Positions 7,839-16,710 of a stretch of 64,000 nt of DNA are shown here, piece by piece. The first letter of the stretch is position 1. Every line of letters begins with the position of its first letter. A program made the translations under genes and the position numbers. Below the pieces are notes generated by a model that saw nothing but the letters and a program-made list of their open reading frames with translations, did no database searches and was not told the origin of the DNA. The stretch is from VRUE01 sp036266075 (GTDB lineage: Bacteria > Actinomycetota > Thermoleophilia > Solirubrobacterales > 70-9). The stretch is taken from NCBI GenBank assembly GCA_036266075.1, contig DATANV010000009.1, positions 1-64,000 of the forward strand, written 5' to 3'.

Positions 7839-8924
7839 CTACTCGGCGGCGTCGAGGGCGATCGCAGTGTGGCCCAGCTCGCGAACCAGCGCCGCGGCGC
7901 GCTCGGCCTGATCGTCACCGGCGACCCAGAGCGAGATCGCGCCGGACTGCATATCGGCCGCCGGGTGCAGCGCCATGTCCTCGATGTTGACCCCAGCGTT
8001 GCCGAGCGCCAGGGCCAGCTCGGCCACGGTGCCCGGCTTGTTGGCGACGACAGCCCGAACCTCGCGCAGCGGGCCCGCAGCGAAGTCTGCCTCGAGCAGG
8101 CGACGCCGGTCGGCGCCCGCAGCGGCGTGCCATGCCTCCAACGCCCTCGACTCGGCGGCACGGACCAGCTCGCGCGCCTCGCGCAGGCGGGCGATCGCGT
8201 CGTCGATCGCCTCGGCAACCGCGCCGGCGTTGGCGGTGTAGATGTCGCCCCAGATCGCCGGGTTGGAGCCGGCGACGCGGGTCGCGTCGCGGAAGCTGGG
8301 GCCGACCTCCGGCAGGCGCTCGGAGTCGCGCGTCAGCTCGGCCGCCGCCTGGCCGGCGAGCACGTTGGCGAGCACGTGCGGCAGATGGCTGACCGTCGCC
8401 ATCAGCCGATCGTGCGCCTCGGCGTCGATCGCCTGTGGGCGCGCGCCGAGGCCGGCGAGGGTCCGCTGCAGGCGGTCGTAGAGGATGCCGCTGGTGCGCT
8501 CGGTCGGCGTCAGGTACCAGCGGGCGCCGTCGAAGAGGTCGGCGCGAGCGTTCTCAACGCCGGCGGTCTCGGCGCCGGCCAGCGGGTGGCCGCCGACGAA
8601 ACGCTCGTCGTCGCCCAGCGCGGCAACCAGCTCGCGCTTGGTCGAGCCGGCGTCCGTGACGACCGTGTCGGGACCGGCGGCGGCGAGCGCGTCGGCGACC
8701 TGCTGCGGCAGGACCGAGACAGGCGCCGCGCAGAAGACGACCTCGGCACCGTCGCAGGCCGCCGACGGCGAGTCCGCCGCACTGTCGAGCGCGCCCAGCT
8801 CCCGCGCCCGTTCGAGCGTCTCGCGGCTGCGACTCCAGCCGACCACCTCGCAGTCCAGCCGCTGCCTGGCGGCAAGCCCGACCGAGCCCCCGATCAGGCC
8901 CACCCCGAGGACAGCGATCCTCAT
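7839..8924 (-). CDS. tyrA: Prephenate dehydrogenase with C-terminal ACT domain
   Basis: The 361-residue protein begins with an NAD(P)-binding fold (MRIAVLGVGLIGGSVGLA) and continues with GGHPLAGAETAGVENA and SHLPHVLANVLAG, typical of prephenate/arogenate dehydrogenases of tyrosine synthesis. Residues from about 285 (VRAVVANKPGTVAELALALG) look like an ACT domain, implying feedback binding of an amino acid. Its ATG overlaps the aroF stop as ATGA, so translation is probably coupled. Substrate preference cannot be read from the sequence. Confidence 0.92.
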   Translation of the reverse strand: MRIAVLGVGLIGGSVGLAARQRLDCEVVGWSRSRETLERARELGALDSAADSPSAACDGAEVVFCAAPVSVLPQQVADALAAAGPDTVVTDAGSTKRELVAALGDDERFVGGHPLAGAETAGVENARADLFDGARWYLTPTERTSGILYDRLQRTLAGLGARPQAIDAEAHDRLMATVSHLPHVLANVLAGQAAAELTRDSERLPEVGPSFRDATRVAGSNPAIWGDIYTANAGAVAEAIDDAIARLREARELVRAAESRALEAWHAAAGADRRRLLEADFAAGPLREVRAVVANKPGTVAELALALGNAGVNIEDMALHPAADMQSGAISLWVAGDDQAERAAALVRELGHTAIALDAAE

Positions 8925-10003
8925 CCGCCGCGCCGCGCCCGCACAGCCGCGGCCAGCCGCTCGAGCACGACAACCGTCTCCTCCCAGTCGATGCACGGGT
9001 CGGTGATCGACTGGCCATAGACGAGCGAGCCGCCGTCGCCGAGGTCCTGGCGACCCTCGACCAGGAAGGACTCCAGCATCACGCCGACGATCGCGCCGTT
9101 GCCCGCGCCGATCTGGTCGGCGATCTCACCTGCGGCTTCGATCTGCCGCGCGGGGACCTTGGCGCTGTTGTCGTGCGAGGCGTCAATCACCACGCGCTCG
9201 GCCAGGCCGGCCGCATCCAGCATCTCCAGCACGGTGGCTATCTCCTCGGCACGGTAGTTCGGCGCGCCGCGGCCGCCGCGCAGGATCACGTGACCGTCGG
9301 GATTGCCGGCGGTGTGCAGGATCGCCGGGCGGCCGGCGTCGTCGATACCGGCAAAGGCGTGCGGCGTCGCTGCCGCGCGGACCGCGTCGACCGCGACCTG
9401 GACGTTGCCGTCGGTGCGGTTCTTGAAGCCGATCGGCATCGAGAGACCGGAGCCGAGCTGACGGTGGATCTGGCTCTCGGTCGTGCGGGCGCCGATCGCC
9501 CCCCAGGCGACGGTGTCGGAGATGTACTGCGGCGTGATCGGGTCGAGGAACTCGCAGCCAACTGGCAGACCCAGGTCCAGCACTTGCAGCAGCAGCGTGC
9601 GTGCCATCCGCAGGCCGGCGTTGACGTCGCAAGAGCCGTCCAGGTAAGGGTCGTTGATCAGACCCTTCCAGCCGGTCGTCGTCCGCGGCTTCTCGAAGTA
9701 GACGCGCATCGCGACCAGCAGGTCGTCGTCCAGCTCGCGGGCGGTCTCGGCGAGCCGGCCGGCGTAGTCGAGCGCCGCCTCGACGTCGTGCACGCTGCAG
9801 GGACCGACCACGACGACCAGCCGGTCGTCCTCGCGATCAAGGATCGCCTCGACGTCGGCGCGCCCACGCACCACGGCCGCCTCGCGCTCCTCGCCGAGCG
9901 GCAGGTCGCCGAGCAGCGCCACCGGCGGCACCAGCTCCACCACCCGCTCGATCCGCTGGTCGCGAACCCTGTCTTTCGTATCGCCCTGCATCCCCACGAT
10001 CAT
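8921..10003 (-). CDS. aroF: 3-deoxy-7-phosphoheptulonate synthase, type I
   Basis: The product (about 360 residues) catalyses the first step of the shikimate pathway from PEP and erythrose-4-phosphate. It carries VVVGPCSVHD, VYFEKPRTTTGWKGLI, GARTTESQIHRQ, GFKNRTDGN and DASHDNSAK, all hallmarks of the AroF/G/H class. I chose the ATG at 10003, with a purine-rich stretch upstream; a GTG at 10024 and an ATG at 9991 are alternatives. It overlaps tyrA by four bases. A metal- and feedback-regulated homotetramer is the family norm; which amino acid inhibits this one is not visible. Confidence 0.93.
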   Translation of the reverse strand: MIVGMQGDTKDRVRDQRIERVVELVPPVALLGDLPLGEEREAAVVRGRADVEAILDREDDRLVVVVGPCSVHDVEAALDYAGRLAETARELDDDLLVAMRVYFEKPRTTTGWKGLINDPYLDGSCDVNAGLRMARTLLLQVLDLGLPVGCEFLDPITPQYISDTVAWGAIGARTTESQIHRQLGSGLSMPIGFKNRTDGNVQVAVDAVRAAATPHAFAGIDDAGRPAILHTAGNPDGHVILRGGRGAPNYRAEEIATVLEMLDAAGLAERVVIDASHDNSAKVPARQIEAAGEIADQIGAGNGAIVGVMLESFLVEGRQDLGDGGSLVYGQSITDPCIDWEETVVVLERLAAAVRARRGG

Positions 10004-10117
10004 CCTGTTGCCGCCTTTCTCCACGTCGAAGACTCTACTTTCCAGGCGAGCTCCGCCATGCGGGCGCGGGCATCGCGAATCGCCTCGACCAGTGGTAGCA
10101 AGAAGGACGAGAAATCT

Positions 10118-11209
10118 CTAGCAAAAGTCGGCAATTGCCGCCAGGAAGCGGTCGTTCTCGGCCGGAGTGCCGTAGCTGACGCGGATGTGGCCGGGGTCGC
10201 CGAGGGGCGTGCCGGGACGGACGGCGATCTGGCGGTCGGCGAGGCCAGCGACGACCTCGGCCTCGTCGGCCTCGCCAAGGTCGATCCAGGAGAAGTTGGT
10301 CTGCGTCTCGGCGGTGGCGAGGCCCAGCTCGCGCAGGTCCTCCTCGACCCGCACCCGCTCGACGATCGTCCGCTCGACGCGGCGCTCGACGTCGTCCTGG
10401 TGGAGCACCGCCTCGGCAGCGGCGGCCTGGGCGAGGGCATTGACGCTGAACGGCTGGCGCACGGCGTCGACCGCGGCGCGGAACTTGGCCGAGCCGATCG
10501 CGAAGCCGACCCGCAGGCCGGCCAGGCCATAGACCTTGCTGAAGGTGCGCAGCACGACGAGGTTTGGGAACTCGGCGAGCAGGTCGAGCGTCGTGTCGGG
10601 GTCGTCGTGCGTCTGGAACTCGACGTAGGCCTCGTCGAGGGCGATCGTCACGTGCGGCGGGACGCGCTCGCAGAAAGCGGCGATCTCGGCCGCCGGCAGG
10701 TGGGTCGCGGTCGGGTTGTTGGGGTTGCAGACGATCGCCAACTGGGTCGCGGCGGTCACCTCGCGCGCCATCGCGTCCAGATCGTGGACGTCGCCCCCGG
10801 CGAGGGGCACGCGGATCTCGCGCGCCCCGGTCAGCGCCGCCAGGTGCGGGTACATCGAGAACGAGGGCCAGGCGTAGAGGATCTCGGCGCCGGGCTCGCA
10901 GAGCGCCTCGGCCGCAGCGAGCAGGATCTCGCAGGAGCCGTTGCCGACGGCGACCCGGCCGGGCTCGGTCTCGTAGCGTTCGGCAAGACGGCGGCGCAGC
11001 AGCGTCGCGTCGGGGTCCGGGTAGCGGTTCATCGCCGCGGCCGCGGCCTGGATCGCCTCTACCACCTTCGGGTGGGGCGGCGCCGGCGACTCGTTGGAGG
11101 CCAGCTGGGCGATCTCGCCGGCGGCGATCGCCTCGGGCGCCTGCCCGGTCGGCACGCCGGCCTGGTAGCCCGGGATGCGGGCCAGCTTCTCCGCGAAGGT
11201 GACGGTCAT
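10118..11209 (-). CDS. hisC: Histidinol-phosphate aminotransferase family protein
   Basis: This 363-residue PLP enzyme has LASNESPAPPHPKVVEA, NRYPDPDATLLRRRLA, VCNPNNPTATH, DEAYVEFQ and the Schiff-base lysine in TFSKVYGLAGLRVGFA. These match HisC-type class II aminotransferases. Its place upstream of aroF-tyrA-aroA suggests it may also, or mainly, transaminate aromatic keto acids, as many HisC paralogues do. The ATG at 11209 precedes the family motif by the usual distance. Confidence 0.9.
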   Translation of the reverse strand: MTVTFAEKLARIPGYQAGVPTGQAPEAIAAGEIAQLASNESPAPPHPKVVEAIQAAAAAMNRYPDPDATLLRRRLAERYETEPGRVAVGNGSCEILLAAAEALCEPGAEILYAWPSFSMYPHLAALTGAREIRVPLAGGDVHDLDAMAREVTAATQLAIVCNPNNPTATHLPAAEIAAFCERVPPHVTIALDEAYVEFQTHDDPDTTLDLLAEFPNLVVLRTFSKVYGLAGLRVGFAIGSAKFRAAVDAVRQPFSVNALAQAAAAEAVLHQDDVERRVERTIVERVRVEEDLRELGLATAETQTNFSWIDLGEADEAEVVAGLADRQIAVRPGTPLGDPGHIRVSYGTPAENDRFLAAIADFC

Positions 11210-11233
11210 GCGCTCATTGTGGCCGACGACCGC

Positions 11234-11608
11234 CTACTGCGCCGCGTGCAGGTCGGAACGCAGGTCCTGGGTGGCGCCAAGGTAAGCGTGCGCGGGCACA
11301 TGGCCGACCGGCGCGTGGTAATGGACCATGGCCCGGATCACCCGCGGCATCGAGCCCGGCACTGGGATCTCGCGACAGCAGAGCAACGGCACGCTGTCGA
11401 GACCGACGGTGCGCGCCGCAACCGCCGGGAACTCGGCGTCGAGGTCATCGGTGGTGGTGAAAAGCACGCTGACCATCGCCTCCGGCTCGAGCGCGTTGCG
11501 CTCCAAGAGCTCGCGCATCAGGTCCTCTGTCGCCTCGACGATGGCGTCAGCCTCATTGGCCTCCGCCTGCACGGCGCCACGCACGGCGAAAAGTCTCCGC
11601 TCACTCAT
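11234..11608 (-). CDS. aroH: Chorismate mutase, AroH type
   Basis: The 124-residue protein matches monofunctional AroH-class chorismate mutases in length and pattern: FAVRGAVQAEANEADAI at the start, LEPEAMVSVLFTTTDDLDAEFPA in the middle, PLLCCREIPVPGSMPRVIR towards the end. It converts chorismate to prephenate, feeding tyrA. The ATG at 11608 gives the compact family length; an in-frame ATG at 11617 is possible. It is 24 bp upstream of hisC, extending the aromatic operon, and is preceded by a 15-bp hairpin over the rluB stop. Confidence 0.92.
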   Translation of the reverse strand: MSERRLFAVRGAVQAEANEADAIVEATEDLMRELLERNALEPEAMVSVLFTTTDDLDAEFPAVAARTVGLDSVPLLCCREIPVPGSMPRVIRAMVHYHAPVGHVPAHAYLGATQDLRSDLHAAQ

Positions 11609-11628
11609 CCCACGCATCTTCCCAAAGG

Positions 11629-11678
11629 GACGTGCCGGTAGTTGAACGCCCTCAGTGGTGTCTAACTCCCGGCACGTC
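11629..11678 (-). repeat. Hairpin across the rluB stop codon
   Basis: Arms at 11629-11643 and 11663-11678 pair over about 15 bp with one mismatch or bulge (gacgtgccgg and ccggcacgtc as outer halves) around a 19-base loop. The stop codon of the upstream pseudouridine synthase (11662-11664) is in the arm. There is no T-tract, so it may be a processing or stabilising hairpin inside an operon. Confidence 0.7.
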
Positions 11679-12417
11679 TGGAGCCGGCGGCCCGGAGGGT
11701 GGCGATCTCGCCGGAGGAGAGGCGACGCGAGGCGCCCTTGGGGAGGTCGCCTAGCTCGATTGCGCCAAAGCGGACTCGGCGCAGGGTGACGACTTCGTTG
11801 CCGACCGCTTCGGCCATGCGGCGGACCTGGCGGTTGCGGCCCTCGCGCAGGACGATCTCCACCTCGCGCTCGCCGAGGCGCCGCACCTCCGCCGGCGCGG
11901 TCGGCCCGTCCTCCAGCTCGACCCCGCGCGCCAGCCGCTCCAGGTCCGCTTGCGAGGGTGGCCGCCGCAACTCGACCCGGTACGCCTTCGTGACTTCGTA
12001 GCGCGGATGGGTGAGCAGATTCGCCAGCTCGCCGTCGTTGGTCAGCAGCAGCAACCCGGTCGAGTCGGCATCGAGCCGCCCCACCGGGTACAGCCGCGCC
12101 GACGAGTCGACCAGCTCCACCACGGCCGGACGACCCCCCGGTTCGCGCGCCGTCGACACCACCCCCGCCGGCTTGTTGACAGCCCAAACCTCCCGCGACT
12201 CCGTCCCTACCGGGGACCCGTCTACCCGCACCTCATCGCTCTCCCCCACATCCCGCGCCGGATCCCTGACGACCTCGCCGCCGACAGTGATGCGACCAGC
12301 CGCGATCAGCTTCTCAGCTTTCCGCCGCGAAGCGACCCCCCCATGAGCGAGGTACTTAGCGAGCCGCAAGCGAACAGAGGGAGGTCGGCAAGCGGGCTGC
12401 GAGCGATCCTGGCGCAA
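11662..12417 (-). CDS. rluB: 23S rRNA pseudouridine synthase, RsuA/RluB family
   Basis: An S4 RNA-binding domain (LRLAKYLAHGGVASRRKAEKLI) is followed by the catalytic domain with VNKPAGVVSTA, YPVGRLDADSTGLLLLTNDG (catalytic Asp) and REGRNRQVRRM. Such enzymes make pseudouridine in rRNA; RluB is the likeliest member but RsuA or RluE cannot be excluded. No ATG is available. The TTG at 12417 is the first in-frame start; a TTG at 12369 lies exactly at the S4 domain and may be the true start. A 131-bp structured palindrome sits directly upstream. Confidence 0.9.
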   Translation of the reverse strand: MRQDRSQPACRPPSVRLRLAKYLAHGGVASRRKAEKLIAAGRITVGGEVVRDPARDVGESDEVRVDGSPVGTESREVWAVNKPAGVVSTAREPGGRPAVVELVDSSARLYPVGRLDADSTGLLLLTNDGELANLLTHPRYEVTKAYRVELRRPPSQADLERLARGVELEDGPTAPAEVRRLGEREVEIVLREGRNRQVRRMAEAVGNEVVTLRRVRFGAIELGDLPKGASRRLSSGEIATLRAAGSRRAGS

Positions 12418-12548
12418 GAGGCGCGAGGGTCAATCCCGGCCTAGCCTCCCCTCGGCACCGCGGAGTGGCCCCTGCGCCCGAAGGGCGCTCCAAATCAGCC
12501 CCGCCGCAGGCGGGGCTTAGGCGCAGCCGGGATTGACCCTCGCGCCTC
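12418..12548 (-). repeat. 131-bp branched palindromic element between scpB and rluB
   Basis: Arms at 12418-12440 and 12526-12548 are perfect 23-bp reverse complements. Inside are two further perfect hairpins, 12474-12488 (gcgccc and gggcgc) and 12497-12517 (agccccgcc and ggcggggct). The predicted fold is therefore a closing stem with at least two branches. It fills most of the gap between the scpB stop and the start of the pseudouridine synthase. A 13-base direct repeat (ggcccctgcgccc) occurs inside it and again near 12571, just outside. Confidence 0.75.
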
Positions 12549-12627
12549 GTCCCCAGGCGTAGCCGAGATAGGCCCCTGCGCCCCCTCCCCGAGAGCAGCC
12601 GGGCTCGACCCCCACCCCTCCTCCACC

Positions 12628-13200
12628 TCATGGCTCAGCCCGCTGTTCGCCGGCCTTGAGGAGCCGCTCGCGCAGCTCCCGCTCGTCCTCCGGGCTCGGA
12701 TCGAACTGCGAGGGATCCGGCAGCTGGTCCAGCCCGGTCAACCCGAAGAGCCGCTCGAACAGCTCGGTCGTCTTGAACAGCGCCGCGCCGAACTGCGAGC
12801 GCCCCGACTCCTCGATCAGGCCCCGCTCGGCGAGCGTCTGCACCGCCGACTCCGAGGAGACGCCGCGGATGCGGGCCACCTCGGGGCGTGAGACCGGCTG
12901 CAGGTAGGCGACGATCGCCAGCGTCTCGGCCTGCGCCTGGGTCAGCGGCGGCGTGCGCGGCTTGGCCAGCAGGCGGCGCGCCGCCGCCTCGCTAGCCGGA
13001 TCGCTCGCCAACGCGAAACCGCCGGCGACCTCGCGCAGGACGACGCCGCGCCGGCCCTCGCCGAGGTCTTCGCGCAGCACGTCGATCGCCTCGGCGACCT
13101 GGCCCTCGGTCGACTCGGTCGCCTCGGCCAGATCGGCGACGGAGACAGGCTGCGGCGAGAGGAAGAGCAGTGCCTCGATCGTGCGTGGCAGGTCGCTCAT
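12628..13200 (-). CDS. scpB: Segregation and condensation protein B
   Basis: The 190-residue protein has two winged-helix segments typical of ScpB: TIEALLFLSPQPVSVADLAEA at the N-terminus, and TLAIVAYLQPVSRPEVARIRG with LIEESGRSQFGAALFKTTELF. ScpB dimerises and binds ScpA within the SMC condensin complex. It overlaps the scpA stop (ATGA), so the two are translationally coupled. The branched palindrome follows its stop. Confidence 0.95.
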   Translation of the reverse strand: MSDLPRTIEALLFLSPQPVSVADLAEATESTEGQVAEAIDVLREDLGEGRRGVVLREVAGGFALASDPASEAAARRLLAKPRTPPLTQAQAETLAIVAYLQPVSRPEVARIRGVSSESAVQTLAERGLIEESGRSQFGAALFKTTELFERLFGLTGLDQLPDPSQFDPSPEDERELRERLLKAGEQRAEP

Positions 13201-13931
13201 GCGCCGCGCTCCGTCATCGTCCGGATCTCGATCGGCCCCAGCGGCTCGCTCTGTCTCCAGGTCACCTCGCCCTTGCGGTACAGCTCGAGCAGCGCGAAGA
13301 GCGTCACTGCCTGGGTAAGGCGGTCCTCGCCGCCAAACTGCTCGTCGAAGTCGATGCTGGTCCGGCCGGAGAGGGCGTCGCGCAGGGCGCGCAGGCGCCG
13401 CTCCAGCGAGACCGTCGGGCGGATGTGACCGATGTCGAGCGGCGGCGGCACGACCAGCAGGTCGCCGAGCGCGGCGCCGAGCCGCTCGGGGTCGTAGACC
13501 GCGGTCGCCGCCTCGACGGCGACGCGGCGCAGGTCGGCCGGCAGCGGCGCCGAGCGGTAGAGGTAGCCGCGGGCGGCCTCGAAGCGCGCGACCAGGGCCT
13601 GCGAGGCGTCGCGGTAGCGGCGGTACTCGAGCAGCCGCGCCAGCAGCTCCTCGACCGCCTCCTCCGGGCCCAGCTCCTCCATCTCCTCGTCGGCACCGGG
13701 CAAGAGCAGGCGCGACTTCAGCTCCAACAGCGCTGCGATCAGGACCAGGAACTCGGTCGCAACCTCCAGCTCCAGCTCGCCTTCGCGCTCGAGGTGGGCG
13801 ACGTAAGCGACGACGACCTCGCCCAGCTCGACCTCCAGCAGGTCGACCTCCTCGCGCAGGAGGACCGCCATCAGCAGGTCGAAGGGCCCGGCGAAGACGT
13901 CGAGCTCGAGGTCGAGATCGGCGACAGGCAT
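13197..13931 (-). CDS. scpA: Segregation and condensation protein A
   Basis: This is the 244-residue kleisin partner of SMC. The N-terminus FAGPFDLLMAVLLREEVDLLEVEL is the ScpA signature, followed by EFLVLIAALLELKSRLLLP and, at the C-terminus, VTLFALLELYRKGEVTWRQ. The ATG at 13931 was chosen because the signature starts about 12 residues later. The gene lies 4 bp after trpS and overlaps scpB. Confidence 0.95.
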   Translation of the reverse strand: MPVADLDLELDVFAGPFDLLMAVLLREEVDLLEVELGEVVVAYVAHLEREGELELEVATEFLVLIAALLELKSRLLLPGADEEMEELGPEEAVEELLARLLEYRRYRDASQALVARFEAARGYLYRSAPLPADLRRVAVEAATAVYDPERLGAALGDLLVVPPPLDIGHIRPTVSLERRLRALRDALSGRTSIDFDEQFGGEDRLTQAVTLFALLELYRKGEVTWRQSEPLGPIEIRTMTERGA

Positions 13932-13935
13932 CGGC

Positions 13936-14940
13936 CTAAGGGTATGCGGGGCCACCGACGCCCATGCGCTGCCGCACCTCAGCGACGGTGCGGGAGGCGA
14001 TTGCCCGCGCCTTCTCGGCACCCGCCGCGAGCACCTCCTCGAGCGCCGCCTCGTCGGGACGCAGCTCGGCGTAGCCCTCGCGGACGGGCGCCAGCAGCTC
14101 GACGACGCCCTCGGCCACGGCCTTCTTGAGGTCGCCGTAGCCGCTGCCGCCGAACTCGGCCTCGATCTCGCCGGGGTCGACGCCGCGAGCGACTGCGAGG
14201 ACTTCGATCAGATTCGAGACGCCCGGCTTGTCCGGCGCGCGGGCGATCTCCCGTCCCGAGTCGGTCACCGCGCTGCCGAGCTTCTTGCGGATCGCGCCGG
14301 GTTCGTCGAGGACATAGACGGTGCCGGCCTCGCTGCCGCTCGTCGTCGACATCTTGCGCTCCGGCTCCTGCAGGTCCATGACCCGCGCGCCGACCGCCGG
14401 GATGCGGTGCTCGGGCACGACCAGCGTCTCGCCGAAGCGCTCGTTGAAGCGGCGCGCGATCTCGCGCATCAGCTCGACGTGCTGGCGCTGGTCGTCGCCG
14501 ACCGGCACCTCGGTCGCCCGGTATGCGAGGACGTCGGCGGCCATCAGCACTGGGTAGAAGAAGAGCGCCGCCGGGACCAGCTCGCGCTGCTTGGCCGACT
14601 TTTCCTTGAACTGGTGCATGCGGTTGAGGTCGCCGTGCGCGGTCACCGCCGAGAGCAGCCAGGTCAGCTCGGTGTGCTCGACGACGTCGGATTGGCGGAA
14701 GAGCAAGCAGCGCTCGGGGTCGAGGCCGGCGGCGAGCAGGATCGCGGTCGTGTCGTAGACCCGCTCGCGCAGCTCGGTCGGGTCGTAGGCGACCGAGAGC
14801 GCGTGCAGGTCGACGATGCAGAAGATCGCCGGCTCGCCGCGCTCCTGGCCCTCGACGTACTGGCGGATCGCGCCGATGTAGTTGCCGAGGTGCTTGCGGC
14901 CGGTCGGCTGGATACCGGAGAAGATGATCGGGGCGGACAC
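13936..14940 (-). CDS. trpS: Tryptophanyl-tRNA synthetase
   Basis: The 334-residue class I synthetase has the HIGH-like region FSGIQPTGRKHLGNYIGA, the family motif YPVLMAADVLAY with VGDDQRQHVELMREIA, and the KMSKS-type loop as KMSTTSGSEAGTV. Length is typical. It starts with GTG at 14940. The variant KMSTT loop deviates slightly from KMSKS, but many bacterial TrpS have KMSTS or similar, so activity is expected. Confidence 0.95.
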   Translation of the reverse strand: MSAPIIFSGIQPTGRKHLGNYIGAIRQYVEGQERGEPAIFCIVDLHALSVAYDPTELRERVYDTTAILLAAGLDPERCLLFRQSDVVEHTELTWLLSAVTAHGDLNRMHQFKEKSAKQRELVPAALFFYPVLMAADVLAYRATEVPVGDDQRQHVELMREIARRFNERFGETLVVPEHRIPAVGARVMDLQEPERKMSTTSGSEAGTVYVLDEPGAIRKKLGSAVTDSGREIARAPDKPGVSNLIEVLAVARGVDPGEIEAEFGGSGYGDLKKAVAEGVVELLAPVREGYAELRPDEAALEEVLAAGAEKARAIASRTVAEVRQRMGVGGPAYP

Positions 14941-15026
14941 GGGCGGAGCCTATTCGGGAGCCAGGGACGGGGCACCCCGCCCCCCGGCAAAGCCAACGCA
15001 GCCTGACGTCTTGTCCCCAGCTCCGC

Positions 15027-16646
15027 TCAGGCGGGCTCCACCGCCGGCTCGGATGGCTGCTTGAGGTCAGCCGAGTCGCACTCGGCGCTGTGGCCGCACT
15101 CGCCGGCTTGGGCTGAGCCGCGGGTGGCGATCGCTTCGCGGCGGCGCTTGGGGTTCTCGATGCCGATTCCGGCGAAGATCCCGCCGGCGATCATCAGCAG
15201 GCCGGCGATCAGCACGCCGAGGTGGAAGGCGGAGGTCGAGGCGTCGGCGGCAGCGCTGCGCACCCGCGCCGCTTCCCCCGGCGGCAGTCGTCTGGCCGCC
15301 GGCACCGCAAGCGGTTGTTCCTTCGCTTCGGAGACGGCGGCGGCCGCCCGCGGACCCAGCGGTCGGCCGCCGAGGTCGCTGTCGATGCTCGAGCCGAAGC
15401 TGGCCGAGATCACGGCGCCGAGCACGGCTATCGCGAAGAGGCCGGCGACGCGCGCAATGCCGTTGTTGACGCCGGAGGCAATCCCCACGTGGCGCTCCTC
15501 GACCGAGTCGAGCACGGTCGCGGTCAGCGGCGCGACCGTCGCCGAGAGGCCGAGGCCGAAGACGAGGATGCCGGGCAGGACTTCGGTCAGGTAGTTGGGG
15601 TCGGAGCCGACCATCAGCAGCATGATCAGGCCGATCCCGCCGACGATCGGGCCGGCGCACATCGGCAGCCGCGGCCCCGTGCCCGAGGCGAGCTTGCCCC
15701 AGCGGGGCGAGAGGACGAAGAGGATCAGCGAGATCGGCGTCGTCGCCAGCCCGGCCTCGATCGGCGAGTAGCCGCCGACCTGCTGGAGGAAGAGGCCGAC
15801 GAAGAAGAGGCCGCCGATCAGGCCGGCGTAGGCAGAGAGCGTGGTCAGGTTGGCGACCCGGAAGTTGCGGACCCTGAACAGCGAGAGCTCCAGCATCGGA
15901 TGGCGGGCGCGCGCCTCGTGCAGCAGGAAGAGGGCGAAGCAGGCGACCCCGGCGACCATCGGCACCCAGACCGTGGGATCGCCCCAGCCGCGCGTCGGCT
16001 GCTCGATCAGGGCGAAGACCGGCCCCCCGAGGCCGGCCGCCGAGAGGCCGATGCCAAGCCAGTCGATGCCGCGGAACGCCTCCGGATCGCGGCTCTCGCG
16101 CACCGAGTGCAGAGTCAGCGCCACGGTGGCGGCGATCAGCGGGATGTTGACCCAGAAGATCGCCCGCCAGGAGATCGCCTCGACCAGCGCGCCGCCGCCC
16201 GCCGGGCCGATCACCGTGGCGATCCCGGTCCAGGCGGTCCAGGTGCCGACCGCCTTCCCTCGCGCCGGGCCCTCGAAGCTGGCGGCGACGATCGCCAGCG
16301 AACCGGGCACTAGCAGCGCCCCGGCGATCCCCTGCAGGGCGCGAGCGCCGATCAGGACCTCGACCGAGGGCGCAACCGCGCAGAGGATCGAGGTGACGCC
16401 GAAGGCAATCAGGCCGGCGACGAACATCCGCCGCCGCCCGAACTGGTCGCCGAGCGAGCCGCCGACCAGCAGCAGCGAGACCAGGGTCAGCATGTAGGCC
16501 TCGACGACCCACTGCTGACCGGCGAGACCGGCGTCGAGCCCGTCGGCAATCGCCGGCAGCGCCACGTTGACGACGGTCGAGTCGAGGAAGACGACCGTCG
16601 AGCCGAGGATCGTCGCGATCAGCGTCAGTCGCTGCTGGCGGGACAC
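15027..16646 (-). CDS. MFS transporter of the DHA2 (EmrB/QacA) type
   Basis: The 539-residue membrane protein has about 14 hydrophobic segments and DHA2 motifs: FLDSTVVNVALPAI in the first helix, GGSLGDQFGRRRMF between helices 2 and 3, and GPAGGGALVEAISWRAIFWVN. Members export drugs or hydrophobic compounds with protons; the substrate here is not deducible. The hydrophilic C-tail contains two cysteines (GECGHSAECDSAD), unusual for the family. It begins at ATG 16646. No regulator gene lies next to it. Confidence 0.9.
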   Translation of the reverse strand: MSRQQRLTLIATILGSTVVFLDSTVVNVALPAIADGLDAGLAGQQWVVEAYMLTLVSLLLVGGSLGDQFGRRRMFVAGLIAFGVTSILCAVAPSVEVLIGARALQGIAGALLVPGSLAIVAASFEGPARGKAVGTWTAWTGIATVIGPAGGGALVEAISWRAIFWVNIPLIAATVALTLHSVRESRDPEAFRGIDWLGIGLSAAGLGGPVFALIEQPTRGWGDPTVWVPMVAGVACFALFLLHEARARHPMLELSLFRVRNFRVANLTTLSAYAGLIGGLFFVGLFLQQVGGYSPIEAGLATTPISLILFVLSPRWGKLASGTGPRLPMCAGPIVGGIGLIMLLMVGSDPNYLTEVLPGILVFGLGLSATVAPLTATVLDSVEERHVGIASGVNNGIARVAGLFAIAVLGAVISASFGSSIDSDLGGRPLGPRAAAAVSEAKEQPLAVPAARRLPPGEAARVRSAAADASTSAFHLGVLIAGLLMIAGGIFAGIGIENPKRRREAIATRGSAQAGECGHSAECDSADLKQPSEPAVEPA

Positions 16647-16710
16647 CGTCCTCAGTGTAGGTCCAGACAGTCGATTTCAGTGAGGCGCCCGCGGGGTGCG
16701 GGAAATGGAA

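Noticed and set aside
12356..12631. Possible small minus-strand gene of 91 codons between scpB and rluB
   Set aside because: It lies across the branched palindrome, is Arg/Gly-rich and has no recognisable domain, so it is better explained by the repeat.
14340..14370. KMSTT loop in TrpS as a sign of inactivation
   Set aside because: Variation in the last positions of the KMSKS loop is common in TrpS and the rest of the enzyme is intact.
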